Source of the DNA: Hirundichthys speculiger
Lineage: Eukaryota; Chordata; Actinopteri; Beloniformes; Exocoetidae
Assembly: GCA_018398805.1 (NCBI GenBank)
Contig: JAGFBZ010002028.1
Location: 613,501-677,500 of the forward strand
DNA: 64,000 bases
Reading direction: 5' to 3'
The notes beneath the pieces are model-generated. The model searched no databases. It saw nothing but the letters and a program-made list of their open reading frames with translations, and was not told the origin of the DNA. The position numbers and the translations under genes were made by a program. Below, in pieces: positions 34,330 through 45,713 of the stretch; the stretch's first letter is position 1; every line of letters begins with the position of its first letter.

Positions 34330-37302
34330 TGTGGTTTTGAAAACAGGATTTGTCATAGTACTTCTGCTGTGTTAGGTTCCTTACCTTAGTATTCAAGTTT
34401 TTTGCTTTATGAGTACCTTCCTGTCGTAGCGCTTTTGGTTAAGGAAAGGACTTCTGCAGTCTGATCTTCTGCAATTTGGCTCGTTCCAGTATCAATCCTG
34501 ACATATACTGTAACACCTTTAACATCTTCTCAAAGTAATCTCGGATAAATCCAGGATAGAATTCAAATTTCTTCATCTTAAATGCAGGACCCTTAAGGGC
34601 CCTGGTCTAATAGGTCCTTGCAATCGCAACATAGCACTTCACTCTCATGTTACAGGTTTCCTTGCAGTCTCTAGAGTTTCCAAAAGTAGAATAGGAGGCA
34701 GAGGCTCAGTATGCTCAGTATACAGTATGCAAGCTCTCCTAACTTTTAAACCAGGAACCAAACTTTCCTTTTTCATAAAACTTAGAATTAGCACTGGCTC
34801 AGGTTGCCATCTCTGTACCATCTCTTTAGTTATGCTGCTATAGGCCTGGACTGCTGGTAACCTCCTGAATTTGTTAGTTGTAGCATTGAATTAATGCCGT
34901 ATATCGAGAGTAACATTTGGTGCACAAAAGAGTTTCCTTGCTCTACCTGTAAAACTGTAAAATGAAAATTGTGCAAAAGAATAAATGACGAGAGAGCTTC
35001 ACAGTAGAAAGCCACTGATCGGGCCTACCTTTTTGCAAAAGTTGAACAAATTATGAATAAGCACCAACACTGGAATTACTCTCTGTAGTCCATGTAGGTA
35101 ATGATTTTATTTGCAGATTAATGACTGGAATGGTAAAGGTTCAAAATAAAGTAGTTTAAAATACCATCTTAAATTTCTGCTTGCATCCTCTATTCATTGT
35201 ATTATTTCATAATTTTATAACTTTATTAGCAGTCTCATGCAGCACCACATTCATTGGAAATCAACTTTATTTATTTTTTATTTTTATCAAGTAGCTGGAA
35301 GACTCATGTGGTGTGTTCATGGAGCCAGTTGTTGTCAGTTTCAGCCAAAGTGAAAGGCCTGAGATAAGCAGTGCAGCAACGTGTCCTAGAGCAACACCTC
35401 GTTAGTCTAAGCCTGGAAATGGGATGCTCTGAGTTTAGGTAAACCCAGGAGTAATTGGCAGCACTGCAGCAGAAGGCAGAAGGTACATAAAAGACACCAC
35501 AGAGATAACTGAGCTGAAAACGTAGCGATGACTGCAGCGCGTCTAGCAGAGACTGGAGCAACAAGCGAGCACACTCATGGGTGGACTGTTTACACTTGTT
35601 TTGCTTAATCACATACTAGAATTAAAGTTAGCGTCCTTACTCAGCGTGCGTTTGCAGAATCACTGACTGCAGATTTTCAAAAGAGTAAAAAATAAATACA
35701 ATAAAAACTTATGAACTTTGATTATTCCTTCTACTGGCATTTGGATTGTGGCAGAAAATCTGCTCAACAGATGAAAGGTGATTATGAGGAAGTAGTTACA
35801 ACTAACATACTTTAAAATGTTGCTGTTACTGCTCAGTTGGTTTAAAATGCTACTTGACTAAATATCAATCCCCTGGGCCTCATTAATTCCTGAGTGACAA
35901 TTACTGGATTTATGATACATTAAGTAAATCCACAATAAGTAGATTAGTAGACAATAAGTAGACATTTTTAACTGAAATTTGTAAAAAGATACAATCTTTT
36001 GATTGAAAAGGTTAGGAAGATTTTGCTTTAAATCCAGAGGAGGGAGTATGTTTGGATTATGTTAGCTGGAATTAGGTAGACACGCAAAAAAAATCAATGG
36101 TCATTCAAGACCATGTAAAGCTGTCAGAAGCATATTTGAAGTCCAGTAGTTTAAACCAGCTCATTTTTAATGTGTATATTTATGGTTAATGTTTAGAAAT
36201 GAGTGGATAATTTTTTAATAGTGGTGATAAAGTTGTTTTTTTTTTTTGAAACTGATCCCTAAAACATTAGACTGTCAAATTTGCAGGGTCTCTTCAATAT
36301 TTACTTAATCATTGAAACATAGACAATTCAACTTTGGTGTTATAAAATTGCTTAATGTTTGTGCTTTTATTTTTATGGACAGAACAAGGAACATAGAAAT
36401 AAAGCTATATGGAATTACAGTATATGTTTTGATGGTGTGAATTTGTGTGATGTCCGTGCGTATCCCAAGATTAAGCAGATAGCTGCGGGTTTAGGGTCTC
36501 AAATACTGATACTAATTCGTAGGTGAGTGATTTTAACTAGAATTTACTGAGCCCATATTTCTCAGTCGTCGCTGTAGATGAATGAAATAGATGGGTTGGG
36601 TAGCAGTTTGTTTATGATTTCTGTGGCTGTTTGTATGGTTCCTTCATGGTTGAGTGAAGTGTTGGTTAAGTTTGGCCTGGAAATGTCTTGACCTGTGAAT
36701 CGTGGCTCCTAGAACGACACAATTTTGTGTTCTAAATTAATTTTGGTTTGCTAAGTCACAGTTGAATCTCATCCCTCATCGCAGCTACATTTAATCATTG
36801 TTGCCTGACGACAGAATTGAAAAATTGAATCGTTTGACTATTTTTTTAAAGTATTGAAAATTCCACAATTTCAGTGATTTTGCGAACACAACAACATCCC
36901 TAATTTCATCTCAGTAACATATATGAGAATCAGTTCAGTTCAAATATATTTTGTTTCTGAATTAAATTCCCTTTAGGAACTAATAAAGTATATTTGAAGT
37001 GAATAAAGGAAACTCAAGTATGGTGAACATAGGCATCCACTGGGTGGCAGCACCAGCCGGAAACTGGTCATTAAAGCTGCATTTTTTTTGGGCTTTTGTG
37101 TGTCATGTAAATTTGCGGTTTCGAAGCAACTATGTTTCAACGACTCAACGTGAGGGTGAGGACAAAACGGGGAAGAATATTGACAAGCTGAACCTCACAT
37201 GAAGTTCCAGGCTGTTCGGCAAGAAACAAATCAACACTGACTGCAAGACGAGTGATAATGCTAACTACTTCTACTGGATCAACTGGAGGAAGCCATCAGA
37301 GA
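34330..37302. other. Non-coding stretch, nothing recognised
   Basis: The 102-codon minus frame at 35304-35612 has no domain. AT-rich otherwise. Confidence 0.5.
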
Positions 37303-37395
37303 GCAGCTCAGTGGTTAAAGCAGGTGGCAGATATACAGAGGCTGCAGGTTTAACTCCTGGCCCCTGAGCATTTGCTGTGTGTCTGCCCTTGTTTC
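37303..37395 (+). repeat. tRNA-derived SINE
   Basis: A-box-like GCTCAGTGGTTAAAGCAGG (about 37315-37333) and B-box-like AGGTTTAACTCCTGG (about 37346-37360) are correctly spaced. Then follow GCATTTGCTGTGTGTCTGCC and CTTGTTTCCTGT, as in fish SINEs with a …GCATGT…CTCTC… body. It is not a functional tRNA. Confidence 0.6.
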
Positions 37396-38124
37396 CTGTT
37401 AATCAAGGTCACTAGAGCCACAAAAATCAACCTGGAGAATCAATTATCTACTTGTAGTCCGTCCAGATAAGACACCTCTGGCTACGTTGGTGGGATTGTT
37501 CATTCCATTATAACGGAGGCAGACTGAACAAACACTCCTCCATCTCAATATCTAAATAGTTTTTCACACCTTAAACACCTTCAAAACCTATATTGATCGC
37601 CATTCAGATTCAACAGGGTTTTCACCTAAAAAGGTTGCAAAAAGGCAAAGCAGCCAGATGTGTTGCTGTTCATATGATTCTAGTTTTTAAGATTTATTGT
37701 GTTAAAAAAAAAAGAAAAGGAAGAAGGATAGTAAAAAGAGAACTGGAAAGACACTTCAGACATTTTTCTTTTTTTCTGCTTTAGCTGTGTTTTATTTATT
37801 TATTTTTTTCCACTTATGGACACGACAGCTTGAACACACACACATACATAAAATACAGTATTAAACAATCACTGTCCAGAGAAGTATTGACAATATACAC
37901 ATATTTTATTTCATATCTTTAGATTTCCTTTCTTGTTGTGTGTCATATTCAATGTAAATCACCCATTTTTCCAACTACTGGTCAAGATCTTTTCTTTTCT
38001 TCTTATTAGGTTGGACAACATCCTATTAAACAATTATCCAAGACAACCCATTGTTCTGTCTCTACAAGATAAGCATTACAACACAGTCCTGATATAGATT
38101 TGTAGCAAACTATTAGAAATGTTT
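37396..38124. other. Non-coding stretch, nothing recognised
   Basis: Low-complexity tracts only. Confidence 0.5.
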
Positions 38125-38126
38125 TA

Positions 38127-39090
38127 CAACCCGAATTCCAGAGAAGTTGGGGAATTTTTTAAATTTGAATAAAATGAAAACGAAAAGACCTTCAAACCAA
38201 ATGAGCCAATATTATCACAACAGAACATGGATAACAAATGATTCAACTGAAAAATTTTACAATGTTTTGCACAAAATGAGCTCATTTCAGATGTGATGTC
38301 TGCTACAGGTCTCTGAGTAGTTGGACAGGTTCATTTTCTTTCATCAGTTTTCTGCTTTCTGCAGTTTTGGTCTTAGGAATTCGGTCCCTTTCTTGCCTGA
38401 TACAGGTTTCCAGCTGCTGTAGACTTGGTGGATTGTGTTACTGACGGTGGTTTCTGGGAGTATACCCGGGCCCATTTAGTGATGTCATTGACACAATCAT
38501 GCCGATGAGTGATGCAGTGTCGTCTGAGGGCCTGAAGACCACAGACATCCAATAAAGGTCTTCAGCCTCGTCTCTTACACACAGAGATGTCTCCAGTTTC
38601 TCTGAATCTGGAGATGATGTTCTGCACTGTACATGATGAGATTTGCAAAGTCTTTGCATTTTGACATTGAGAAACATTGTATTCCACAATCTTTCTATGC
38701 ACTCTTTCACAGACTTGGAGAGCTTCTGCCCATCTTTACTTCTACATGTCCCTCCCTAAGACATCCCTTTAATAGCTGATCCTGTTACAGACCTGATATC
38801 AAATAACTTCATTAGCTGCTAGATCGTTCTCCCAGCTGGGTCTAAAATTTCTTACTTTTTCAGCCATTTGTTGCCCCCCTTGCCAACTATTTAGAGACCT
38901 GTAGCAGGCATCAACATTTGAAAATGAGCTCATTTAGTGGATAAAAGTGTAAAATTTCCCAGTTTAAACATCTGTTAATGTTATCTATGTTCTGCTGTGA
39001 ATAAAACACTGGTTCACGTGATTTGGAAGTCCGTTAGTTTTCACGTTATTCAAATTTAGAATAAACGTCCAGACTCTTCCAGAGTTCAGG
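38127..39090 (-). mobile_element. 964-bp internally deleted Tc1-like element
   Basis: The ends are CAACCCGAATTCCAGAGAAG (left) and, on the minus strand, CCTGAACTCTGGAAGAGTCTG (right), both leading to a shared ATTTGAATAA sub-terminal block. TA flanks both (38125-38126 and 39091-39092). The repeated CACAAAATGAGCTCATTTCA at the left and the matching AATGAGCTCATTTAGTGG near 38924-38942 are the extended inverted repeats. I recognise this as a widespread fish/frog Tc1-like family of full length about 1.6 kb, so about 0.6 kb of transposase is missing. Confidence 0.85.
38438..38710 (-). pseudogene. Tc1-like transposase N-terminal remnant
   Basis: The minus strand between 38710 and 38440 holds the decayed helix-turn-helix part. 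Typical pieces are MQRLCKSHHVQCRTSS and, shifted, a segment corresponding to ...CASLIGMIVSMTSLNGP... in this copy, next to VFRPSDDTASLIG. The DDE catalytic part is deleted. The frame is kept open only by chance shifts relative to the family. Confidence 0.6.
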
Positions 39091-39259
39091 TACGCTGCAG
39101 TTTGTGCTGCACTTACTGCTGGGATCAATGCACCGTTTGATGAAGTGGCAGGAAACAGAGTTTTTAATGTTACAGGTGAGATTCTGCCCCTACGGAGTCC
39201 AGATTACTATAATCCGTAGTGGCAGTTAGCCTAACTGGCCCTTGAACAAACACCTAAGC

Positions 39260-39868
39260 CAGGGATGTCAGACTCATTTTCACTGAGGGCCACATAAGCA
39301 TCGTGGTTGCCATCGAAGGGCCAGATTGACAGCATGAATGTAACAAAATGCAATGTAAATCAAAATAAATTAAACTGCGCCTTATTATATTGTTAAATAA
39401 CTGTTTCTGTATTTATTATATATTAAAGTTTCAAATGTTTAACTCATTATTATATTAAACTCAGGGTTTGTGGTTGTAAACCTACTCTCACACCAGTGAT
39501 GTTTACAGAGTCTGTTGCTATGGTAACTGATTCTGTAAACATCACTCAGAGTATCCATTACTTTGGTTTCAGAAGCAGGAAGCGATTCTTTGTTTTTCTT
39601 GTGGGCTAAATTTTTTCCATCAGTTCTGAAAATTGTCTTGATGTCTTGCTCATAGTGAGATACTGTTATTGTTGTGGGTGATGACGACAAAATGCATTGT
39701 GGGAGATGTAGTTCATTGTCTACATGCGCTTTAAAGCGACGTAAGCTTATTTTAAGTATTAAAATATTGGTTTAAAATTTAAGTCAATAAAGCACAAGCT
39801 CTCGAGGGCCACATAAAATGATGTGGTGGGCCACATTTGGCCCGCGGGCCTTGTGTTTGACACATGTG
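39260..39868 (+). mobile_element. 609-bp Charlie-like hAT element
   Basis: Starts CAGGGATGTCAGACTCATTT and ends TGTGTTTGACACATGTG. The near-terminal GTCA(A/G)AC motif is inverted between ends. The flanks are ACCTAAGC (39252-39259) and ACCTAATG (39869-39876), matching 6 of 8, a decayed target duplication. GC-rich GGCCCGCGGGCC lies near the right end. Related to 53138-53780, which is in the opposite orientation. Confidence 0.75.
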
Positions 39869-39876
39869 ACCTAATG

Positions 39877-41169
39877 GATAATGCTGGAAAATAAAACGTA
39901 AAACACTGTCTGCTTTCCCTCCTTTTAGCCTGTCATGCCTGGATGGCTTGTTCCTGTTGCCTGTGAGGATAGTTGTCATATTTTAGTTGAACCCTCTAAC
40001 AATATTATACTCTAGGCTCCTTTTTTAAAAATAAATGAATTAATTATTATATTTCAAAAAGATTATTTTCTTCCTGGTAGTGAATACTTCTATCTGAGCA
40101 AACAAAAGTCTCACTCTCAACCGTCTCAGCGTGGCACTACATTATAAGTGTGCTTAAAAAAATTACTGTCCATCTTTTTCTGGAAGGACTGACAAACTAA
40201 TGCCAGCGCTATGTGCAGCATTGTCCAACTGTTCATACCAGGTTCAAAGAATCTCTGCACCTGCATGGTTAAGAGGATGGTTTCTGCATGAGCAGAAATT
40301 TGTAAGATTTTTTTTTTTTCCTATGATGGAACAGATATGTTTACTCAGATTGAGGTATTCTTTGCTTCAAGAAGAAAATATGTCTGTGCTTGCAAAATAC
40401 ATTTTTCTCTGTGCAGTGACAACGCTTGACGGATGGTCTTCCTAAGCTTTCTCTCATACCAGTAAACAACCAGTCATATACAGGAATAAGCCACAGCTAT
40501 GCAGCTGGGGTCTCACTGATGCTGATACTTGATGGATTGAGTTGACCATCGTGCAGCTTCAGAGGATTAGGATGCTGCTGACCTCCTAACACAGTTTCTG
40601 GGTGGCTGGCTGACTGGTTAGGATTCGAGAAGTTACAAAGAACCTTGCAAGTTTTTCCAAGCAAACTCTCCTCTATTTGTATTAAGTTAATTAGTTCTTT
40701 CATCTCTTTGACTTATTTGATAGCTCAACTCAACCGCTACCATTCATCAATGTCTTGTTCAGTGACTCTGCAGAGAAATATTACAGGCTAAATATCCCTC
40801 TTCGTCACGTATGGCCCATAGAGGAGAGACATCTCTTCTTTGTTTATTGTAAAGCAAAGAAGATATTAAGTTTTTCCACTCACTGTTAATCTTTCTTAGC
40901 GTCAGTTCCTGATGATTAAGTCACAGTGGTGGGAGAAGTTGATAAAGCTCAGAAGAGCTTTCTCTGATCTTCTCTAATCCTATTAGAAACATTTACATCT
41001 ACCTTTACGTTTCGCAGAGCTGAGGCTGTCATGGCTGGTTGAAAATTCAGCTTTTTCTTCTGTTTTTTTTTTTTATTTTTATTTTTTTGTGGAAAAAAAA
41101 AAAGTCTCGTTAACTACACTATCAATCAAACCAAACTAGTTAGTAACTGTTTTGGTTGTAATTGTAATG
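39877..41169. other. Non-coding stretch, nothing recognised
   Basis: AT-rich with poly-T/A runs near 41065-41102. No genes or element ends were seen. Confidence 0.5.
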
Positions 41170-41177
41170 GAACACAT

Positions 41178-41797
41178 TAGGGATGCACATTTTGGATTTT
41201 TTTTTTATGACCGTTAACCAACGCCCTTAAACGGTTAATAACCGTTAACCGATAAGTCCAGGAGGGTTGGCTGCCGCGATGTTGCGCGCGTTGTCGTGGA
41301 GGCATGTGGACACTTCCCTGTGTATATTCTCGCGGCAATGTGTGGCCATCAGCTTGTTGCAGAGATGCCGGCGTCACTTTTGATTTATACTAGCGCGGTC
41401 TCCACTGTGTTATTCCACGGCACAACGCAAGAGCGACAATCACAAACTAGCTAAACTTACTAAACTTATCTCTTGCGTTTTTCCACTTCCTCACTGTCTC
41501 GGTCGTATCCAGACCCACATTCATCGCAATCTCCCTCCATGAATTACTAGAATATGTGCTGTCTTTGTAGTGTGGAGAACGAGAATCATACAGGTGTAGA
41601 TACTTCCTCATTTCTTCGATGACGCGCTCTTTTCTACGCAGATGTAGAATTGACCAATCAGAGGCCTGTTGCACCTGTTAACACGCCCCCATGAGTTGAT
41701 TGAATTACGTAGCTTAAAAACAAAATTGACCGTTAGTATTAATCGGTTAGTTACTGTTATCGGTTAACGGTTAAACGGTTAACCATGTGCATCCCTA
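41178..41797 (-). mobile_element. 620-bp hAT element containing a captured Harbinger/MADF fragment
   Basis: The left end TAGGGATGCACAT and the right end ATGTGCATCCCTA are perfect 13-bp inverted repeats. The exact 8-bp GAACACAT flanks both (41170-41177 and 41798-41805). Sub-terminal regions on each side are made of (C)GGTTAACGGTTAA-type repeats. The middle, about 41316-41668, is a diverged copy of the Harbinger-like element at 24966-25317, including its left terminal sequence (CCTGTGTATATTCTCGCGGC) and part of its MADF ORF. The element ends about 0.5 kb 3' of the cckbr stop and could lie in its 3' untranslated region (inference). Confidence 0.87.
41447..41674 (-). pseudogene. MADF-domain fragment inside the hAT element
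   Basis: A 75-codon frame nearly identical to the MADF fragment at 25097-25310 (RKERVIEEMRKYLHLYDS, HYKDSTYSSN, TVRKWKNARDKFSKF), with a few substitutions (for example DSRSP for DSLSP, TTETV for TAETV). The shared sequence breaks off at about 41668/25317. It is passenger sequence rather than a gene. Confidence 0.65.
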
Positions 41798-42306
41798 GAA
41801 CACATAAATAAACTGAATGAAAAATGAGTGAGAAATGAATGAAAATGAAAAGAGTCAGCAACAAAAAAAATACCCATTGGCACATTCACAACATAAAGAC
41901 AGTATTTACGTACATCAAATTTCCAAATAATTTTTTTTTCACTAAAATTCCAGTATATGAACAAATAATGGTGAGAAACGAAGCTACACAAAGAGCACAG
42001 GCACTTGATATTCCCTCCAGGATGCAACAAAGCAGTTGCTGCCAATAAATATAGAGGTAAAAGAATGTCACCAAACCCAAATAGCATTTTCTCCACGTCC
42101 CTTTCTGCAATCATGCACGCAAAATTTGAACAAGACCTTTTGAATAAGGCCTCTAAATGAGGACACGGATATTACTCAGCGCATGACTCACAGCTTATCG
42201 AGATGAAGAGTGACAAATACAAGATTAAAAAAATTAAAAAGCAGATGGCGCATGCAGTAAAGGCTCCGAACTGCCACTGATGGGACCACCTGACACTCCT
42301 GGAGGC

Positions 42307-42882
42307 TCAGCAGGTACCGGTGGTGCTGACGGTCGTATAGCTGAACTTGGACATGGACGTCACCATGGACGTCGCCATGGAGGTGGCGTTGATGCCGTCC
42401 TCCCCCTCCCTCCCCCTGCACCACCAGCAGCCGGCGACAGAGGCGGTTGCGGCAGCAGCAGGCGAAGGTGGACAGCAGGGCTTTGCGGAAACGAGTGTTC
42501 ATGAAGCAGTAAATGATGGGGTTGACGCAGGCCGAGGTGTAGGACAGCAGGTGGATGAAAGAGATGGGAACTCCTGAGAGGGCTTTGGAGGCAGACTTGG
42601 GGTCAAAGGCCTTCCAGGTGTTGACTGAGTACACGGGCATCCAGCAGATGAAGAAGAGCGCTACGATCACCATCAGCATGCGGATGACCCGCCTCTTGGC
42701 CTGCAGCTTAGCTTCAGAGGTGTTGCTACGGGCGCGGTTAGTCTTCGCCTGGATGGCGCCAGTCGAGGCAGAGATGGTGGGAAGCTCCACAGCAAAGGAG
42801 GGCTTTTTTGACACCTGGATGTAGCAACCATCATCATCATCATTTGACCCTCCCATAGCCCTGCCTGCACCGTTCTTCAGGC
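42307..42882 (-). CDS. cckbr: Cholecystokinin/gastrin receptor type B, exon 5 (last coding exon, frameshifted)
   Basis: Encodes the end of intracellular loop 3, TM6, TM7 and the cytoplasmic tail of a class A peptide GPCR for CCK/gastrin, a plasma-membrane receptor that signals mainly through Gq. The acceptor is CCACAG at 42888-42883, with the exon starting GC to complete a Gly codon split with exon 4. In order one sees DDDDGCYIQ, AKRRVIRMLMVIVALFFICW (TM6 with the CWMP turn), SGVPISFIHLLSYTSACVNP (TM7, NPIIY motif), then FRKALLSTFACCCRNR with palmitoylation-type cysteines. After VVQGE the given frame continues 70 codons to a stop at 42190-42188 without similarity. The adjacent frame gives EDGINATSM...SKFSYTTVSTTGTC and a stop at 42309-42307. 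Its SYTTVST tail resembles SYTTIST of mammalian CCKBR. The exon length is therefore one base too long in the G-rich run at 42402-42416. The CCKBR rather than CCKAR call rests on this tail and on exon 3. Which teleost paralogue it is cannot be told. Confidence 0.93.
42402..42416 (-). other. One-base frameshift site in cckbr exon 5
   Basis: The plus strand reads CCCCCTCCCTCCCCC (minus strand GGGGGAGGGAGGGGG). Upstream the receptor frame is intact to VVQGE. Downstream the conserved tail is only readable after dropping one G. The coding length from 42882 to the tail stop (576 bases, entering with 2 bases of a split codon) is 1 modulo 3, consistent with a single extra base. Either a homopolymer sequencing error or a real +1 allele. 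Confidence 0.8.
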
Positions 42883-45119
42883 CTGTGGAGGATAGAAGCA
42901 AAACTCTATCATTTAAATACATTACATATGATTGGACTGACTCCATACAATATGAACATACACAATTATCCAAGAGGCCATAACGAGATGTCTGATCTTG
43001 ACTGTGAGTGCACAAGTCTGAGAATTAAGCCAAGAAAGAAAATCTTTGCCTCGGTGGGCTCAGAGGGTATAATATCCAATCTTGGGAAATTTCTGTGACA
43101 AAGAGGTTGGACTTAATCAAGCACGGTCAAAGCTGGAGATTCAATCTAAAATCAAGCTTTTTAAACACCAGAAACATCCCATCAGGGAAAAATGTGCCCA
43201 GCATTGACTTACAATGTATCCGTCAGGTTGTTGGAGTCTTCTGCATTATTTAGTAGCCAAACCATGAGAGTAACACGAGATGGCTGAACCACCCGTTTGC
43301 CCTGGTACGAACGTCAATACACTGCTGTACAGTATATTCACACAGAAAGTGGTTGCTTGCTGCTTTATGAACATTTTAAACATTGTACTGTGATTTCAGT
43401 GGAAAAGTGTTAGGTCATCGTCTAAAAAAGGAAGTCAGAAATGGCAGCTAACAGCTAAACAGCTAACCCCAACCCCTCCCTGTCAGTCACAGCCGAACCG
43501 ATTGCAGCAGAGGAGGGCGGGCTTTATGCGATGACTTATACAGGAGTGTTTACGAGCCACTATTCAACACAATTACAGTTGCTCTGGAATTGCTCTGACT
43601 GGTTGTACGGGTGTCAAGTGGCTTCCAGAGGCAGTTTCTTCTGCGTCTGTTGGCACTTTTTTTATTGTTCCTCAAATCAAATTTGAAATCTCAAATCTCT
43701 AAATGACAAAAGACATCAGACTTAAAACCGAGCAGACATCCAGCCAATCCAGGCAACATCTTCATCATACAGGTGGTTTTCAGTTGGTGAAGCTGAAGAA
43801 GAGCATCTGCAGCGTCTGACCCCTCCTGACTGCAGCTGTCTAGGAGTCATGAAGTTTGAATGTCACATGACGAAGTGACTTCCTCTAGGAAGGTAGGAGG
43901 TAGGAAGTTGGACTTCTAACCACAATGCATTGCTCCTACTGTTTGTTTGTTTTTTCATTTTGGAGTTGCAACATGTTCAGGTTGAATCTGGCATTAGAAG
44001 AGAAAAAAAATAGGTTTAGAAACTGAATGGATTGCTCTGCAGCATAACATTATGGGTGGTACGGTGGTTGGTACTGTTGCCTAACAGCAAAAAGGGTCCT
44101 GGTTGAAATTCCAGCAGGGGTCTTTCAGCGTAAAGCTTGCATGTTCTCCTTGTTCTCCAGGTACTCTGGCTTCCTCCCACAGACCAAAAACATGTATGTC
44201 AGGTTAACTGGTGACTCTAAGTTGCCCATCAGAATGATTGTCTTTGGCCCAGGTCTCTCTTGATCTACATAGGACAAACCTGGTTAAATAAAGATTAATA
44301 ATAATTACTCAATCATGTGATTCATTCAAATGTGACAGTGACTGTTTCTTTTTCCATACAATTTGCAATGATTTTCTTAAAATCATCATTGCTGTTCAAA
44401 CTTCCAGCTCCATGGAATTCCTATTAGTGTAAGGTGCAGATATAATATAGTTAGATGCAATGCATTTGCACATTCTTTAAAGTACCATTTTATTTCTTAT
44501 TATCTCTAAAATAATTTGAACCGCTGTTTAAAAAGCAGCATTCAGATCTCTGATGCAGCCAAACAGAGAGGAAAACATCATTTGCGTTCATCTTCTTTCC
44601 CTCATTCTGGTTTCTTCTCTCGCACTTAATCAGTGTCATCATCTGCCTGAGCTGCAGGGCCATGGCGCTCTCTGCTCTGTGTGCATGTGTGCGCCATCTT
44701 ATCCCGAGGGCCGTCTTGTCTTTTGTTAGACGCTGTGACTTATCAGCTGCAAAGAAATGTAGTTGTTTATTAAAATGCCATCTTGTCTTCTGGTTGTTTT
44801 ATAATCTCCAAACACTCTAAATGACTTTATTTGAGTAAAACGATGGCATTTTCTATGAGAAAATGAATTTGGTGTCTTAACTAGTCACATTTTTTCCTTC
44901 TCAACAGTTTGCGGATCCGATTATTAGTATTTTTCTTTAAAAAAAAATTATTGCTCTTCATCACGACATGACACCATAGAAGATGTCAAAAGAGGTGCAC
45001 TTACTGGAAGATGGGCCTAATTTTATGTCCATTGTAAAGTGCTTGAGATTTTAGCAGCAAATCTGAGAGCCAAGGATCCTTGGAGACAGTCCACCAATGT
45101 ACATACTGACGTGACTGAT
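42883..45119 (-). other. cckbr intron 4, 3' part
   Basis: The intron runs 47640 to 42883 with donor GTGAGA and acceptor CCACAG. This part holds a SINE (44052-44290) and otherwise unassigned AT-rich sequence. Confidence 0.75.
44052..44290 (+). repeat. tRNA-derived SINE in cckbr intron 4
   Basis: The A-box region GGTGGTACGGTGGTTGGTAC and B-box-like GGTTGAAATTCCAGC (about 44102-44116) are followed by TTGCATGTTCTCC, TGGCTTCCTCCCACAGACC, AAAACATG, and GGTTAACTGGTGACTCTAAG. I recognise this as the long, very common fish interspersed repeat with that order of blocks. It ends near an AATAATAATTA tail. Confidence 0.75.
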
Positions 45120-45713
45120 CGTGATTCAAATAAAGATATACTGCTTTGGCCGTTTGTCACTCTTGAGAGTAAGGAGGATTCAGTGGGGTTCAGTTCTGCT
45201 GAACTGGTATTTGATCACCATTATCCACTTTTCCTTTCGAGAACATTCTTTTTGATGCCTGTGAAGTGTCCAAACAGACCGTGGCAAAGTGTCAAAGTGA
45301 GATGTAGCAGCCAGTCGATAGGGAAAAAAAAGAAAGTGCAGTGCAGCACAGTTTTCAGCCTGGAGATTCTGTACCAACTTTTCTGCCAATACGGGGATCT
45401 GCCAAGTTTTCTGGCCCCTATGTGGTTAGAAGAAGGCCGAGTGCCATTTATACTCCAAACAGGAAACACGGATCTCATATGTGTCATGTCAACATGTTGC
45501 AGTCGTATCCTGCCAGTTCCAGCTTGGAAAATAAATGTCCTTCCAAGTGAAATGAGATGTGTTGCTACACTTTCTGTTGTTTCACATTCCTCTGCTGATG
45601 ATGACTTGACCAAACAAGATGAGGGTGTTCTGGGCGCCCATAGACTCTTTGGCAGTGAGTACTTGGGTTGTCTCCAGGGTTGTACCCAGACAAACGAACG
45701 TACTGCAGCATGA
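45120..45713 (+). pseudogene. Gypsy integrase C-terminal region, frameshifted
   Basis: Two overlapping frames (45039-45713 and 45341-45550) together carry integrase and GPY/F similarity. The outer frame is open for 224 codons, but in its middle part the recognisable sequence is in the other frame. The long open frame is thus partly coincidental and not a gene. Confidence 0.75.

Noticed and set aside
42188..42306. Extension of the exon 5 frame to the stop at 42190-42188 as the true receptor tail
   Set aside because: The sequence after VVQGE has no similarity to receptor tails, whereas the neighbouring frame gives the conserved SYTTVST ending.
42280..42824. Three plus-strand frames of 74-89 codons opposite cckbr exon 5
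   Set aside because: They are antisense shadows of the GC-rich receptor exon.
45039..45713. 224-codon plus-strand open frame, the longest in the cckbr intron
   Set aside because: Its recognisable parts are gypsy integrase pieces, and the middle third is in another frame. It is a retroelement fossil, not a host gene.
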